A DNA stretch of 64,000 bases from Candidatus Electrothrix aestuarii (GTDB lineage: Bacteria; Desulfobacterota; Desulfobulbia; Desulfobulbales; Desulfobulbaceae). Positions 50,912 to 60,736 of this stretch are shown here, one piece after another (the stretch's first letter is position 1; the number at the start of each line of letters is the position of its first letter). A program made the position numbers and the translations under genes. The stretch covers positions 393,001 to 457,000 of the forward strand of contig CP159373.1 in the NCBI GenBank assembly GCA_032595685.2, read 5' to 3'. The notes beneath the pieces were generated by a model. It worked only from the letters and a program-made list of their open reading frames with translations, did no database searches and had not been told where the DNA came from.

Positions 50912-52129
50912 TTATGCCCCTGGGGGAGGAGGAGGAGGAACTGTCCCGGCTCCGCCTGCCGCAGCAACAGTACTGGCCCGACGTGCCTTACCCGCTTTCA
51001 CCTTACCGCCAATCAGTACGACCAAGCCAACCGCCGCAACGAGCAGGATAATAGCCAACAAAGGTCGGAAGACAATCCAGGCTATTGCAATAGTGATCAG
51101 GGACAGGACAGCAGCCAGCAGGAAGGCAATGAAGCCGGTGCCAGCTTCAACAATATTACCCAGGAAGGGGAGAACATCTGCCAGAACAGAGAAAACTTTA
51201 AAGATCAAACCGAGTCCGATCATCATCAGAATGAAGCCCACAGCACGCAATGCCCAGGTCAAAATGGTGTTGTCGGTCTGAGCCTTCTGAAACATGGCCT
51301 CAGCGCTGTGCTGCCCAACCTGGAGAAGTTCGATATCACCACCGGCCTGCGCATGATACGCCTGAAGTCTGCTGCCGTTCTGTTGTGCAACCATGCTCAC
51401 CTGGACAGGCGGAACGAACTCAAAACGAATCCGGACATCACCAATCTGCGGAGAAGCAGGATCATCACCAACATAGAAGCCACCATTCCAGCGTTCCACT
51501 CTTCCTGACATGCCCTCGGATAACGGCGTATCCTCACTGACAGCAAGGGATTGAAACTGGTTGATCCGCTGGACCTGGGAGGTAGACAACTGAAAAGCCC
51601 CCAGGGTAACCTGCTGGGCAGTCTGTTCCTCTGAGTTATAGGGCATGGCACCAGGGTTTTCATGACCTCCTGACTTTTTAAAGCTGGAAGAGCGAATCAC
51701 ATCATCAGACCAGGTCTTGCTGTAGGAGTAGGTCGTCACGGTTTCTGTGCCTCCGCCGAGTTTCTTTTGTGTCTCACTCTTCGAGCTTTCCTTCCACTGA
51801 TACATCTCAACCTTGCGGCGCAGACGCAAAGCATTCTCCGCAACCCCAAATACCGGGTCTGTCAGGATCTCTTCAGTGTAGGCCCTATCACTCAGGTGGA
51901 TGAGCTTGCCTTCATTGGCCGGATCGACCTGATCCGGGGCAACGCTGATTACGGCTCCACCGCCCTCCTTCAGGGTTTTATAGGTCTTTACAGCCCGTCC
52001 TTCGTTCCAAAACAAGAGTGGAAAAGCGCCAAGAAAGAGAATAAAACCGAAAATGATACCCTTCAATGCTCCGCCGATCCTGCCGAACCAGGATTCGCTC
52101 GTGACTTCTGTATAACTGTCGTCTGACAT
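50912..52129 (-). CDS. TMEM43-family membrane protein
   Basis: A 405-residue protein, start at MSDDSYTEVTSESWFG with GAGGAA upstream. One N-terminal helix (GIIFGFILFLGAFPLLFWNE) is followed by a large non-cytoplasmic domain with the family-typical EGKLIHLSDRA, LTDPVFGVAENALRLRRKVE and MYQWKE pieces. Four closely spaced C-terminal helices and a Pro-rich tail (TVPPPPPPGA) end the protein. Bacterial relatives of human TMEM43 have no assigned activity. The gene is single and convergent with the RND gene. Confidence 0.88.
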   Translation of the reverse strand: MSDDSYTEVTSESWFGRIGGALKGIIFGFILFLGAFPLLFWNEGRAVKTYKTLKEGGGAVISVAPDQVDPANEGKLIHLSDRAYTEEILTDPVFGVAENALRLRRKVEMYQWKESSKSETQKKLGGGTETVTTYSYSKTWSDDVIRSSSFKKSGGHENPGAMPYNSEEQTAQQVTLGAFQLSTSQVQRINQFQSLAVSEDTPLSEGMSGRVERWNGGFYVGDDPASPQIGDVRIRFEFVPPVQVSMVAQQNGSRLQAYHAQAGGDIELLQVGQHSAEAMFQKAQTDNTILTWALRAVGFILMMIGLGLIFKVFSVLADVLPFLGNIVEAGTGFIAFLLAAVLSLITIAIAWIVFRPLLAIILLVAAVGLVVLIGGKVKAGKARRASTVAAAGGAGTVPPPPPPGA

Positions 52130-52234
52130 GATGCATTCCTCCCTGAAAAAATGGGTTAGTTGATGGCCCATTGTAAAACAGAGCATTACAATTCTGCAAT
52201 AACTGTTTACAGAAACTAGGGAATTTCAGCCAGG

Positions 52235-52645
52235 TCAGCTCAACCAATTTTCTACGACTAAACCGGGTACCCGTGAAAACTCACGCAAATTCGCAGTAAC
52301 GATGGTTAATTGAAGGGAACGGGCATGAGCTGCGATCAACAGATCATTCCCGCCAATAGGCAGCCCTGCTTGTTCCAGGGAGGTTCTGATTTCACCGTAA
52401 TGCTGGGGAATATTTCTCTCAAGAGAAAGCACAGGTAAGGCCTGAAGCAGCTGCTCTACACGCGAGGTCAGACGGGCAGAGCCTTTTTTATACGTTCCAT
52501 AACGCAACTCGCAGGCAACAATCAGGCTGGTACAGCACAGGGGCTCAATATCAGGAGCGGTAATCTTACGAGCAGCACTTCCTGTTGGATTTTTTATAAG
52601 GTCAGAGAGGATATTGGTGTCCAGCAAGTAACGATACAAAGACAT
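52235..52645 (-). CDS. vapC: VapC-type PIN toxin
   Basis: A 136-residue PIN RNase. Active-site acids are in YLLDTNILSDLI, VACELRYG and GGNDLLIAAHA, with a fourth in TANLREF. Such toxins cleave tRNA or rRNA. The ATG lies one base after the antitoxin stop (TGA-G-ATG), so translation is coupled. Length and motifs are normal; the toxin appears active. Confidence 0.93.
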   Translation of the reverse strand: MSLYRYLLDTNILSDLIKNPTGSAARKITAPDIEPLCCTSLIVACELRYGTYKKGSARLTSRVEQLLQALPVLSLERNIPQHYGEIRTSLEQAGLPIGGNDLLIAAHARSLQLTIVTANLREFSRVPGLVVENWLS

Positions 52646-52646
52646 C

Positions 52647-52883
52647 TCAGAATATATCCTCCGGTGTGACTCCTGAATCCTCTATTTCTGGAAAATCATC
52701 GTTAATAGGCTCCCAGGAGGATAAGAGAGCTGCTAAGCCTTTTTTCACAACAGGCTCTATGATTAAGCATTCACCCTCTTTACGGATAATAGCTTCATTT
52801 CCTTCCAACTCAAATTCACGCGGGATACGAAGTGCTTGGTTGCGCCCATTACGGAACAGGCGGACATGACGTTCTGTCTGCAT
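52647..52883 (-). CDS. vapB: VapB-type antitoxin (AbrB/MazE-like)
   Basis: A 78-residue antitoxin, start at MQTERHVRLFRNGRNQALRI, chosen because AGGAG lies upstream and the fold starts here; the longer frame is not family-like. The swapped-hairpin DNA-binding domain is RNGRNQALRIPREFELEGNE. The acidic C-terminal tail (INDDFPEIEDSGVTPEDIF) would block the toxin. It likely autoregulates the pair. Confidence 0.9.
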   Translation of the reverse strand: MQTERHVRLFRNGRNQALRIPREFELEGNEAIIRKEGECLIIEPVVKKGLAALLSSWEPINDDFPEIEDSGVTPEDIF

Positions 52884-53063
52884 AATTTTCTCCTCTTTCA
52901 ATCTCTTGCCATATACCGTAGCATATGCCTGCATTTCCCCATTGTCAAGCAACCAAGAAAGCAGTGCTGCAATTTTTACTAAAATCAGGTATAATGCTCC
53001 TTTTTTGCAGTACAGCAGAAAAAATCCCCGCAATAAATCAACTCATAGACTCCTGGACTCTGC

Positions 53064-53639
53064 ATGAAAACGGAAGAGACACGAACAATCAAAGAACTTA
53101 TCCAATCCTATAATGCAGGGCATCGGCTGGAATACGTTTTTTTCTGGGGCCATACTCCACCTGAGGAAGGTTTTATCAATCAATCCTGCCTGAGTCAATG
53201 GTATGCAGCGCCCTTTAAAGTTGACGGAATTAAATTTCTCACAGCCGAGCATTACATGATGTATCACAAGGCGAGGCTCTTTGGTGACATCGACGCTGCC
53301 GCAAAGGTGGTGCAAGCGGAGAATCCTGGTGAGGCCAAGAAGATTGGCAGAACGGTGCAGGGATTCCAGCAGGAGGAATGGGATAAACACTGCACAGAAA
53401 TAGCTATCCAGGGGAACATCGCCAAGTTCGGGCAGAACAACGCAATATTAACCTACCTCCTTGCCACGAAAAACAAGGTACTGGTTGAGGCCAGTCCCTA
53501 TGATAAAGTCTGGGGAATCGGTTTGGGCTACGATGCAAAGGGAATTGGCAACCCCTTAGCATGGAGAGGAAAAAACCTGCTGGGCTTTGCCTTGATGGAG
53601 GTAAGGGCAAGGTTAGTGAAAGACAGCTCGCTGACTTGA
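53064..53639 (+). CDS. NADAR-domain protein (YbiA-like)
   Basis: A 191-residue single-domain NADAR (DUF1768) protein. It shows FFWGHTPP, SQWYAAPFKVDGIKFLTAEH followed by YMMYHKARLF, the Glu-rich pocket, and VEASPYDKVWGIGLGYDAKG. Relatives are N-glycosidases acting on riboflavin intermediates (YbiA) or removing ADP-ribose from guanine in DNA as antitoxins. Here no ADP-ribosyl transferase is adjacent, so a role in riboflavin-damage control or NAD-related defence is open. It is divergent from vapBC. Confidence 0.88.
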   Translation: MKTEETRTIKELIQSYNAGHRLEYVFFWGHTPPEEGFINQSCLSQWYAAPFKVDGIKFLTAEHYMMYHKARLFGDIDAAAKVVQAENPGEAKKIGRTVQGFQQEEWDKHCTEIAIQGNIAKFGQNNAILTYLLATKNKVLVEASPYDKVWGIGLGYDAKGIGNPLAWRGKNLLGFALMEVRARLVKDSSLT

Positions 53640-53843
53640 CAGGTTCCAGCCCTCCAAAGTAAAGAACACTCATACTTCAGATCTCAATACATTAAAAGAA
53701 CAAGCCCCCCTTTGCAAAGACGGCATTGCAGGGACACAGCCCTACCTTTCTGCCCGCAATAACAGGGCGAACACAGAGGTTTGCCCCTACAGCACCCGGC
53801 AAGGGGTGGAAAAAATCCTGCTAACCCCCTCAACATATTTCCC

Positions 53844-55823
53844 ATGCTCACAATAAACAACCTCAGCCTGCAATACGGCTCAAAGCATCTCTTTCGTGAA
53901 GTCTCCTCCCAGATCCATGCCGATGACCGCATCGGACTGGCAGGCGTCAACGGCACTGGAAAATCCACCCTAATGAAGATTATCAGCGGGTCCCTGGAGA
54001 CTGATCCCGGTGTGATCAACCGCGCATCCTGGTTTACAGTGGCCTACCTACCCCAGGAAATCTCCATTGAGCTGGGCCAACGCTCGCTCTTTGACGAGGC
54101 GGAAAACGCCTTTGATGAGGCCTTACAGCAGCAGCAGGAATTTGACGAGATCAACCATAAACTGGCTGAGCTGGATCAGGACAGCCCGGAGCTGGAGCCG
54201 CTCCTGGAACGGCAGGGCGAGTTGCAGCACCTGCTGGAAGGACATGATATCTTCCGTATCCGTCCCCAGATCGAGCGCATCCTCTTTGGCCTGGGTTTTT
54301 CCAAGGACGATCTGGACCGACCCGTGGCCGAGTTCTCCGGCGGCTGGATCATGCGCCTGCTTTTAGCCAAGCTGCTCCTGCGCAGACCTGCCCTGCTCCT
54401 GATGGATGAGCCGACCAACCATCTTGATCTGGATTCCCTGACCTGGCTGGAAGAATTCCTTCAGCAATACCAGGGAGCCATGATGATTATTTCCCATGAC
54501 CGTTCTTTTCTTGATCGGGTGACGACCAAGACCTGGGAACTCAGCCTGGGCCGCTTAACCACCTACAAGGGCAATTACTCCAAGTATCTGGTGGACAAAG
54601 AAGAGCGCATGGAGCTGGAGCGGGCTGCCTATGAGAATCAGCAGGCCATGATCAAGCAGGCCGAGCAGTTCATTACCCGTTTTCGGGCCAAGTCCACCAA
54701 GGCCAAGCAGGTCCAGAGCCGGGTCAAGCAGCTGGAAAAGCTGGAGCGCCTGGAGCTCTCTGAAACCGAGCGCACCATCCACTTTTCCTTTCCGCCTGCC
54801 ATGCCTTCGGGCCGGGATATCCTCAACCTGGATAAAGTGAATAAGTCCTTTGACGGCAAGCAGATCTTTAAAAATGTTAACCTGAACCTGCAACGGGGCG
54901 ATAAGCTGGGGGTTGTCGGGGTGAACGGGGCTGGTAAAACCACCCTGCTCAAGATTATGGCCGGGCTGGAAGCGGCTGAAGGTGAGATCAGTCTGGGACA
55001 TAATGTCATCCTGACCTATTTTGGCCAGCACCAGGCCCAGGAACTCTACGGCGAATCAAGCATTTTGGACACGGTGTACCATGCAGCCCAGGACATGACC
55101 GTGACCAAGGTGCGCTCGTTGCTCGGGGCCTTTCTCTTTACCGGCGACGAGGTAGACAAGCATGTGCAGGTGCTGTCCGGCGGAGAAAAGAGCCGGGTGG
55201 CCCTGGCCAAGATGCTGGTCAAGCCTGCCAATCTCATGCTCCTGGACGAGCCCACCAACCATCTTGATATTACCTCCCAGGAGGTGCTTCAGGAAGCAAT
55301 GGCCCAGTACGAGGGCAGCATCATTGTGGTTTCCCATAACCGGGCCTTTGTCAATTCCTTTGTCAATAAGGTCCTGGAAATCCGGGATGGCCGGGCGATT
55401 TTGCATGAAGGCAATATTGACGATTACCTTGCAGCCCGTCAACAACTGGACGAAGAACAGCTTGCAGTAAAAAAACAGGAGAAGCAGCAACAGAAGGCCC
55501 CTGCGGAGGCCAAACAAGATGCCTCCAGCTCAGTTGATCGCAAGGAAGAGCGCCGCCTGCGGGCGCAACGGCGGCAGCAGCTCAGTTCTCAGCTCAAGCC
55601 CTGGAAAAAAAAGGCGAAGGCAGCGGAGAAAGAGATAGAGACGCTGGAGGAACGCAAGGGCGAGCTGGAGGGTCTTATGGCCGATCCTGAGCTCTATGCG
55701 GATCAGCCCCGCTGGAATAAAACCAGCAAGGAGTATAACGAGGTATCCAAGCAGCTGGAGCGTCAGTATGCGGTTTGGGAGGAAGCGCAGGGCAAGATTG
55801 AGGAAATTGAGGGGGAAGAATGA
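53844..55823 (+). CDS. ABC-F family ATPase
   Basis: A 659-residue soluble ABC-F protein, start at MLTINNLSLQYG (53844), the usual family start. It has two ATPase domains: Walker A GVNGTGKSTL and GVNGAGKTTLL, signatures FSGGWIMRLLLAKLLL and LSGGEKSRVALAKML, and Walker B LLLMDEPTNHLDLD and LMLLDEPTNHLDIT. A charged linker (EERMELERAAYENQQ) joins them, and a Lys/Glu-rich coiled coil forms the C-terminus, as in Uup/YheS-type proteins. These bind ribosomes or nucleic acid. The last 146 bp occur again as a decayed copy at 57015. The next gene overlaps by 4 nt. Confidence 0.94.
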   Translation: MLTINNLSLQYGSKHLFREVSSQIHADDRIGLAGVNGTGKSTLMKIISGSLETDPGVINRASWFTVAYLPQEISIELGQRSLFDEAENAFDEALQQQQEFDEINHKLAELDQDSPELEPLLERQGELQHLLEGHDIFRIRPQIERILFGLGFSKDDLDRPVAEFSGGWIMRLLLAKLLLRRPALLLMDEPTNHLDLDSLTWLEEFLQQYQGAMMIISHDRSFLDRVTTKTWELSLGRLTTYKGNYSKYLVDKEERMELERAAYENQQAMIKQAEQFITRFRAKSTKAKQVQSRVKQLEKLERLELSETERTIHFSFPPAMPSGRDILNLDKVNKSFDGKQIFKNVNLNLQRGDKLGVVGVNGAGKTTLLKIMAGLEAAEGEISLGHNVILTYFGQHQAQELYGESSILDTVYHAAQDMTVTKVRSLLGAFLFTGDEVDKHVQVLSGGEKSRVALAKMLVKPANLMLLDEPTNHLDITSQEVLQEAMAQYEGSIIVVSHNRAFVNSFVNKVLEIRDGRAILHEGNIDDYLAARQQLDEEQLAVKKQEKQQQKAPAEAKQDASSSVDRKEERRLRAQRRQQLSSQLKPWKKKAKAAEKEIETLEERKGELEGLMADPELYADQPRWNKTSKEYNEVSKQLERQYAVWEEAQGKIEEIEGEE

Positions 55824-56395
55824 GCCTCCTGAAAGAGAAGATAAAAAAGTGCAAAATGCCAATAATCCTGTTCGTTTTGGGATTATTGACCAGCCCGCTC
55901 GTATATAAGGCATGGGTTGAGCATCAGGCCAAAACAAAAGAGGTTGTGCAACGGGAAACAGGCCTTGAACTCCCTGCCGGGGTGGAGATAGAAGATGCAC
56001 AGGTCCAGCTTTTTTCATCAGCAGGTAAGGTCAATCATGACTGGCTCCTTAAGGGATCGACCTCTCTTCTTCCTTGGGTACGCTCTGTAGGGGGGAATGA
56101 AACGCTACATGGCGCTGCATGGGAAAAAATTACAACCTTTCAACAGATCTGTCCCTTTAGCAAGTCAGCATTTAAGGAGATGGGGCTGCACAGTGCGTGG
56201 CGGATTATTGGTGCTCTTCCTGATAAGAAAGCAACGTGCTTTTTGTATCTTGCGGAGGATGAGAAGACAGGGCTGTTGAGTACGTTTAATCCGTAAAGTG
56301 GGCTTGGCAAAGCGGAACGACTCGCTTGAACGTAAAAGCACAGGGGCGGCTTAAGGAGATTGAGCAGGAGCAGGTGGCAGAACCAGCCCGGAAAC
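55677..56395. repeat. Segmental duplication, left copy
   Basis: ABC-F 3' end, the small membrane-anchored gene and about 80 bp after it. It recurs at 57015-57715 at a constant offset of 1338. Confidence 0.85.
55820..56296 (+). CDS. Small membrane-anchored protein, copy 1
   Basis: A 158-residue protein I do not recognise. A basic start (MSLLKEKIKKCK) and one helix (MPIILFVLGLLTSPLVYKAW) suggest an N-terminal anchor with the rest outside the cytoplasm. The middle GVEIEDAQVQLFSSAGKVNH and an ending shared fully with copy 2 (IIGALPDKKATCFLYLAEDE and on) are the best-ordered parts. It overlaps the ABC-F stop by 4 nt (ATGA), so it is coupled to it. It has a paralogue at 57158. Confidence 0.75.
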   Translation: MSLLKEKIKKCKMPIILFVLGLLTSPLVYKAWVEHQAKTKEVVQRETGLELPAGVEIEDAQVQLFSSAGKVNHDWLLKGSTSLLPWVRSVGGNETLHGAAWEKITTFQQICPFSKSAFKEMGLHSAWRIIGALPDKKATCFLYLAEDEKTGLLSTFNP

Positions 56396-56570
56396 GCCCT
56401 CTCATCCTGAGCATTCCCAAGGAGCAGGTGGGCTGAACTGCAAGAAAAATCGTCTTTTTCCCTATGATGGATAAGTATATCGTGTTACCGTGATTTGTCA
56501 GACTTTGCGCCGTGGTCAACTTCCAAGTAAAGATGCTTGGCATATCCAAAGAAACAAAGGAGCAAGTAAC

Positions 56571-56924
56571 ATGAAGAAACTATTTGTTGTGCCGTTAAGT
56601 GTAGCATGTGCCGTCTTGAGTCTTTCAGCAGCCCAGGCAGGTAACGTAGAAAACGGCAAAAAACTTTTTGAAAGCCCGACCTTTGGCGGCGGCACCAGTG
56701 GTAAGACCTGTGCGAGCTGCCATGCTGACGGCGCGAAACTGAGTGCGGACCTTTTTGAACGGGAAAAGCACATGGTTATGGGAAATGAAATGGCTTCCGT
56801 GGCGGACACCGTCAATGTCTGCATTGAAATGGCGCTAAAAGGAAAGGCTATTAAGACGGACAGTGACGAGATGAAGGATGTCCTTGCTTATATGCAGGCT
56901 TTGGTGAAAGAGAAAAAAGAGTAG
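56571..56924 (+). CDS. Monoheme cytochrome c, periplasmic
   Basis: A 117-residue protein. A Sec signal (MKKLFVVPLSVACAVLSLSA, ending AAQA-GN) is followed by a class I-like heme domain: GKTCASCHADG binds heme. MVMGNEM supplies a likely distal Met, and DEMKDVLAYMQALVKE is the C-terminal helix. AAAGGAG lies 8 nt before the ATG. It would carry electrons in the periplasm. It lies between the two copies of the small membrane-anchored gene. Confidence 0.9.
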   Translation: MKKLFVVPLSVACAVLSLSAAQAGNVENGKKLFESPTFGGGTSGKTCASCHADGAKLSADLFEREKHMVMGNEMASVADTVNVCIEMALKGKAIKTDSDEMKDVLAYMQALVKEKKE

Positions 56925-57014
56925 AAAAGGCAGGATGCCCTAGTACGTCCCAAGGCGGACAAAGTCTGGCAACTGGTTGAGCCTTGGTGGAACAAGGATG
57001 AATCCGAGGTTTTA

Positions 57015-57160
57015 ATGGCCGACTCTAAGCTGTATACAGATCAGCCCCATTGGCTGAAGGTCAGCAAGGAGTAGATTGTGGTGGCGCAACGGCTGGAGCG
57101 GCAGTACGGGGCTTGAGAGGAAGCGCAAGGGCGAATTGAAGAGGTTGAGGGCGGGGAATG
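57015..57160 (+). pseudogene. Decayed copy of the ABC-F 3' end
   Basis: Matches 55677-55822 without gaps. The copy has in-frame stops (KE-TAG, AY-type GCT-TGA) and changed codons, and ends in the same GGGGAATGAGC junction that starts the next gene. It proves the duplication included the ABC-F tail. Confidence 0.85.
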
Positions 57161-57634
57161 AGCAGCTTCAAAGGAAAGATGAAAAAGTGCCGGTTACCAA
57201 TAATTCTGCTCGTTCTGGGATTATTTACAAGTCCGCTCATTTATAAAGCATGGGTCAAGCATCAAGCCAAAACGAAAGAGGCTGTTGCGCGGGAAACGGG
57301 CCTTCAACTTCCTTCAGGGGTGGAGGTGCAGGCTGCGCAGGTCCAGCTTTTTTCCTTAGCAGATGGAATAAATTACGATTGGCTCCTGTCGGGATCAACC
57401 TCTCTGATTCCTTGGGCACGTTCTGTTGGACGTAATGAAACCCAATATGGAACCGGATGGAAAAAGATTAAAACTTTTCAGCAGATCTGTCCTTTTATAA
57501 ACGCAGCATTTGAGGAGGTTTCGCTGCACAGTGTGTGGCGGATTATTGGTGCTCTTCCTGATAAAAAAGCAACGTGCTTTTTGTATCTTGCCGAGGATGA
57601 GAAGACAGGGCTGTTGAGTACGTTTAATCCGTAA
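57158..57634 (+). CDS. Small membrane-anchored protein, copy 2
   Basis: A 158-residue paralogue of 55820-56296, same length and no gaps. Changes are spread through the middle (QAAQVQLFSLADGINYDWLL; GRNETQYGTGWKKIKTF), while the last 33 residues are identical apart from few positions. The reading frame is intact although the ABC-F tail in front of it has decayed, so selection has probably kept it. It has an AT-rich gap after it. Confidence 0.75.
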   Translation: MSSFKGKMKKCRLPIILLVLGLFTSPLIYKAWVKHQAKTKEAVARETGLQLPSGVEVQAAQVQLFSLADGINYDWLLSGSTSLIPWARSVGRNETQYGTGWKKIKTFQQICPFINAAFEEVSLHSVWRIIGALPDKKATCFLYLAEDEKTGLLSTFNP

Positions 57635-57791
57635 GTGGGCTTGGCAAAGCGGAACGACTCGCTTGAACGTAAAAGCGCAGGGGCGGATTGAGGAGGAGCG
57701 GGTAGGATATGGCATTTCTGCATTGAGGTAATTATACAAACCTAGTATGGTTCCTTAAAAACAATGTTTTTTCAAGGAGGAGTGAATAAAA

Positions 57792-60401
57792 ATGACACTG
57801 AAAAAAGTAAAAAGTTTTTTATTGGACTTATATAGACCGAAAGGTATTCTAGTTACTTTTGTAATTTCATTTAATGTGTTAACCTGTCTCGGACAATCAG
57901 TATACAATGGATTTTTTTATAAAATTTTTCTATCAAGAGGTGTAGCGTATGCAGCCAGTATATCGACTACGAATACAACAACGTCTCAACTGACATTAGA
58001 TTACCCGCCTTATGTACTACCAACTAATTTAGTTAATATATTTTCCTCTCCAACACCACCAGGCGAAATACTCCCCCCTGCCCCTCCACTGGACATAGAT
58101 TATAATTTCCAACCCTGGCTACCTTCTCAGCCTGATTTAGTTTTTCAGGTACCTGATATTTCTTTTTTAGGGGCCGTTCGCCCTGTTCCTCCTTTTGATT
58201 TGTTAATCATTACAGATGAAGCTTTTGTTGAAGAACTTTTACCATTAAAAACTCATAAAAATTATTCTGATATGCCAACTCAAATATACAGTTGGCAATA
58301 TCTTGTTGAACGTTACCAGAGTGAGGGCCGAGATGACCCCGAACGGATCAAAAAAGCAATTGCTTCTTTTCAACAATCTTTCGGAATCAAATATGTAATG
58401 CTAGTCGGAGACTCTGATCGTTTGCCTGTGCGTTATTGTAAGATTTATGATCCAACATCTTGGGGAGATGGTTATTCACCCGCTGACTTGTATTATGCTG
58501 ATCTTTATGATCAAAATAATGTATTTGACAATTGGGACGGAGATGGTGATGGAGTTTTTTGTGAAATGCAGGGAGGTGCCTGGACAGCAGGTTCAACTCT
58601 GGCTGATATTAATCTTGACGGGATGGATCTTTATCCAGACATTGCAGTGGGCCGTGTCCCCGCTTCTTCTGAAGCCGAAGTAACAACGTATGTTAATAAA
58701 GTTATCAATTATGAATTTTCAGCCTATAAAGCTGCTTGGCAAAACAGAGCATTACTAGTTATACCTGGCTACGAAACCGATGGAAAATATTATGATTATC
58801 CTGGAAGTTGGGAAGCAGCAGAAGCAATCAGTGCATCTTTGAATAACATTGATAGCAACCCAATTATCTATCCAATGAATATGGAGTTAGTCAAGCTGTA
58901 TGATCAGCGTATTGAGGATTTACCTAGCGGGCTGAGTGATAATGATCCAACTCCTAACAATGTGCGTAACGAAATTAATGCCGGGGTTGGATTTACCGTT
59001 TTTTCAGGGCATGGAGCTCGAACCCTCTGGGGTAATTCTACAACCACCAACGACATTGGAATGCTCAACAATACAGGAAGGTTGCCGATAATATTCGCAG
59101 CTGCCTGCAGCACAGCTCGATTTCATTACGATGGTAGCTACCTTGATGTTCAAGGTAATACCTTTGTAAACGACCTTGAATGTCCCATCTATAACGATGC
59201 GCACCGTTGCTGGCCTGTTAATCCTGATGCTGCTGTGAGACCTGAACCTGCAGCCATCCAACGCAATAGCCAGCAAAACTTTGATGTAGAATCCATGGCT
59301 GAAGAATTTTTGGTAAAACAAGATAGCGGAGGTATTGGATACATCGGAGCATACACGGGTACCCAAGGTGGTTCTCAATACTTAATGAAATATTTTTTTG
59401 ATATTCATGCTAATAGTTACAAACGGTTTCAACCACTGGGATTTCTATGGAACTACGCTGTAGAGCGTTATATTAACAACAACTTTCACATTGATTTTAA
59501 TACAACGTCTCAATGGGTTCCACAGGCTATGTTTCATCACATTCAAAAATATATGCTTTTTGGAGATCCTTCTCTTCGAGTAGGCGGTATTTCCAGCATA
59601 CAACGCACCGATTTTGTCTCCCGTTATACGATGAAGCACGATGGATGGCAAGGAGTGTTACAATTAATACGAGTCAATGGTGAATTTTACAATTCTGAAT
59701 TTAGACAGATACCCAATATGGGAGGAACGTACGGGGAACACGATGTACGGGGATACGTACGAACAGCAATATACCCTTTGAGTTCCGATTGGGGGCCTGA
59801 TCACAAAATAGAATTCTATGTTGATTTTGCAGACACCGCAAATCAAGATGATGATCAAAAATTCGAGGGTTATTTATTTACTCAAACAAAAGATGCAATG
59901 GCAGGAATTACCTGGTGGAATGATATTCCATTTGGTTTTTATGCAAATAAAGATGGGACGTTTGCCGGTGGTCCAAACTTGGTTTCGGGAAAGGTTTCTA
60001 CCGCTGACTTTCTGGGTGAATACGCTATGAACCATGATGGATGGGAGGGCACGCTGAAACTTTGGGAAGCTAACAATGGAGAAGTTGCAGGAACATATAC
60101 ATCCATCGATGGCTCATCACAACATAGTGTTCGAACTGTGTTGAGAACTGCAACTAATATCCGTTTGCCAAGTGATTGGGGGCCTGTACATAAAATAGAA
60201 TTGTATATCGATTTTGCGGATACAGCAAATCAAGATGATGATCAAAAATTTGAGGGATATTTATTTACTCAAACCAAAGATGCAATGGCAGGAATTACTT
60301 GGTGGAATAATACACCATTTGGCTTTTATGCTCAAAAAAAGACCAACAAGAATAAAAGCAATATATTTCTCTTTCTAAACGCGTTTATCAAACAGCGTTA
60401 G
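57792..60401 (+). CDS. Gingipain-like C25 cysteine peptidase with two C-terminal beta domains
   Basis: An 869-residue predicted exported protein, AT-rich against its neighbours, with AAGGAGGAG before the ATG. A hydrophobic N-terminal stretch ([17 protein letters not shown]) is the likely signal. Residues about 130-590 are a C25 peptidase: [17 protein letters not shown], a Ca-type loop [20 protein letters not shown], catalytic His in [13 protein letters not shown] and catalytic Cys in [12 protein letters not shown], then [12 protein letters not shown]. Two repeats of about 110 residues follow (from 600 and from 735), each with HDGW-G-L-L, HKIE and [19 protein letters not shown], likely beta barrels. 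No type IX secretion or sortase tail is seen. Confidence 0.88.
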   Translation: MTLKKVKSFLLDLYRPKGILVTFVISFNVLTCLGQSVYNGFFYKIFLSRGVAYAASISTTNTTTSQLTLDYPPYVLPTNLVNIFSSPTPPGEILPPAPPLDIDYNFQPWLPSQPDLVFQVPDISFLGAVRPVPPFDLLIITDEAFVEELLPLKTHKNYSDMPTQIYSWQYLVERYQSEGRDDPERIKKAIASFQQSFGIKYVMLVGDSDRLPVRYCKIYDPTSWGDGYSPADLYYADLYDQNNVFDNWDGDGDGVFCEMQGGAWTAGSTLADINLDGMDLYPDIAVGRVPASSEAEVTTYVNKVINYEFSAYKAAWQNRALLVIPGYETDGKYYDYPGSWEAAEAISASLNNIDSNPIIYPMNMELVKLYDQRIEDLPSGLSDNDPTPNNVRNEINAGVGFTVFSGHGARTLWGNSTTTNDIGMLNNTGRLPIIFAAACSTARFHYDGSYLDVQGNTFVNDLECPIYNDAHRCWPVNPDAAVRPEPAAIQRNSQQNFDVESMAEEFLVKQDSGGIGYIGAYTGTQGGSQYLMKYFFDIHANSYKRFQPLGFLWNYAVERYINNNFHIDFNTTSQWVPQAMFHHIQKYMLFGDPSLRVGGISSIQRTDFVSRYTMKHDGWQGVLQLIRVNGEFYNSEFRQIPNMGGTYGEHDVRGYVRTAIYPLSSDWGPDHKIEFYVDFADTANQDDDQKFEGYLFTQTKDAMAGITWWNDIPFGFYANKDGTFAGGPNLVSGKVSTADFLGEYAMNHDGWEGTLKLWEANNGEVAGTYTSIDGSSQHSVRTVLRTATNIRLPSDWGPVHKIELYIDFADTANQDDDQKFEGYLFTQTKDAMAGITWWNNTPFGFYAQKKTNKNKSNIFLFLNAFIKQR

Positions 60402-60562
60402 ACAGTATGAACTTCAGGTAAACCAATTTATCGGGGCTTAGTCATAATGTCGACCACAAACTTTTTGGTTAATATACCAAAGGATGAGTTTAAATGGGTT
60501 ACTGATGTTACGCGCGAAAATGAACGACTCCGCCCCAAGGGACGGGGTATTAAGTACCCGGC

Positions 60563-60655
60563 TAAATATAATCGACACTCCAGCTTAGCTGCCGACCTGA
60601 TTTGTCGGCATATTGGAACATAAGAAGTGTCGATTATTCAAGGTGACCTACTTAG
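60563..60655 (-). repeat. Palindromic element B (inverted partner of 40799-40891)
   Basis: Reverse complement of element A with about 15 differences in the middle and near-identical ends (AAGTAGGTCACCTTGAATAA, GGAGTGTCGATTAT). Just before it, CCGCCCC-AAG-GGACGGGG (60531-60548) forms a hairpin similar to those near IS200/IS605 ends. The 60402-60736 region otherwise has only a 58-codon open frame that runs into the element. Confidence 0.75.
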
Positions 60656-60736
60656 ACCCGCAACTTCGCAATAAAAGATTAAGAAGTTACGGGGAAACCA
60701 AAACAAGAACCTGACTTAATTACTATTAACCGACTG

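Larger units (their letters stand above)
57015..57715. repeat. Segmental duplication, right copy
   Basis: Partner of 55677-56395. The stretch after the gene (GTGGGCTTGGCAAAGCGGAA and on) is nearly identical in both copies. Confidence 0.85.

Noticed and set aside
60447-60623. 58-codon frame before and into palindromic element B
   Set aside because: Its second half is just the element read through. It may be a decayed IS200/IS605-type remnant, but the evidence is too thin to call.
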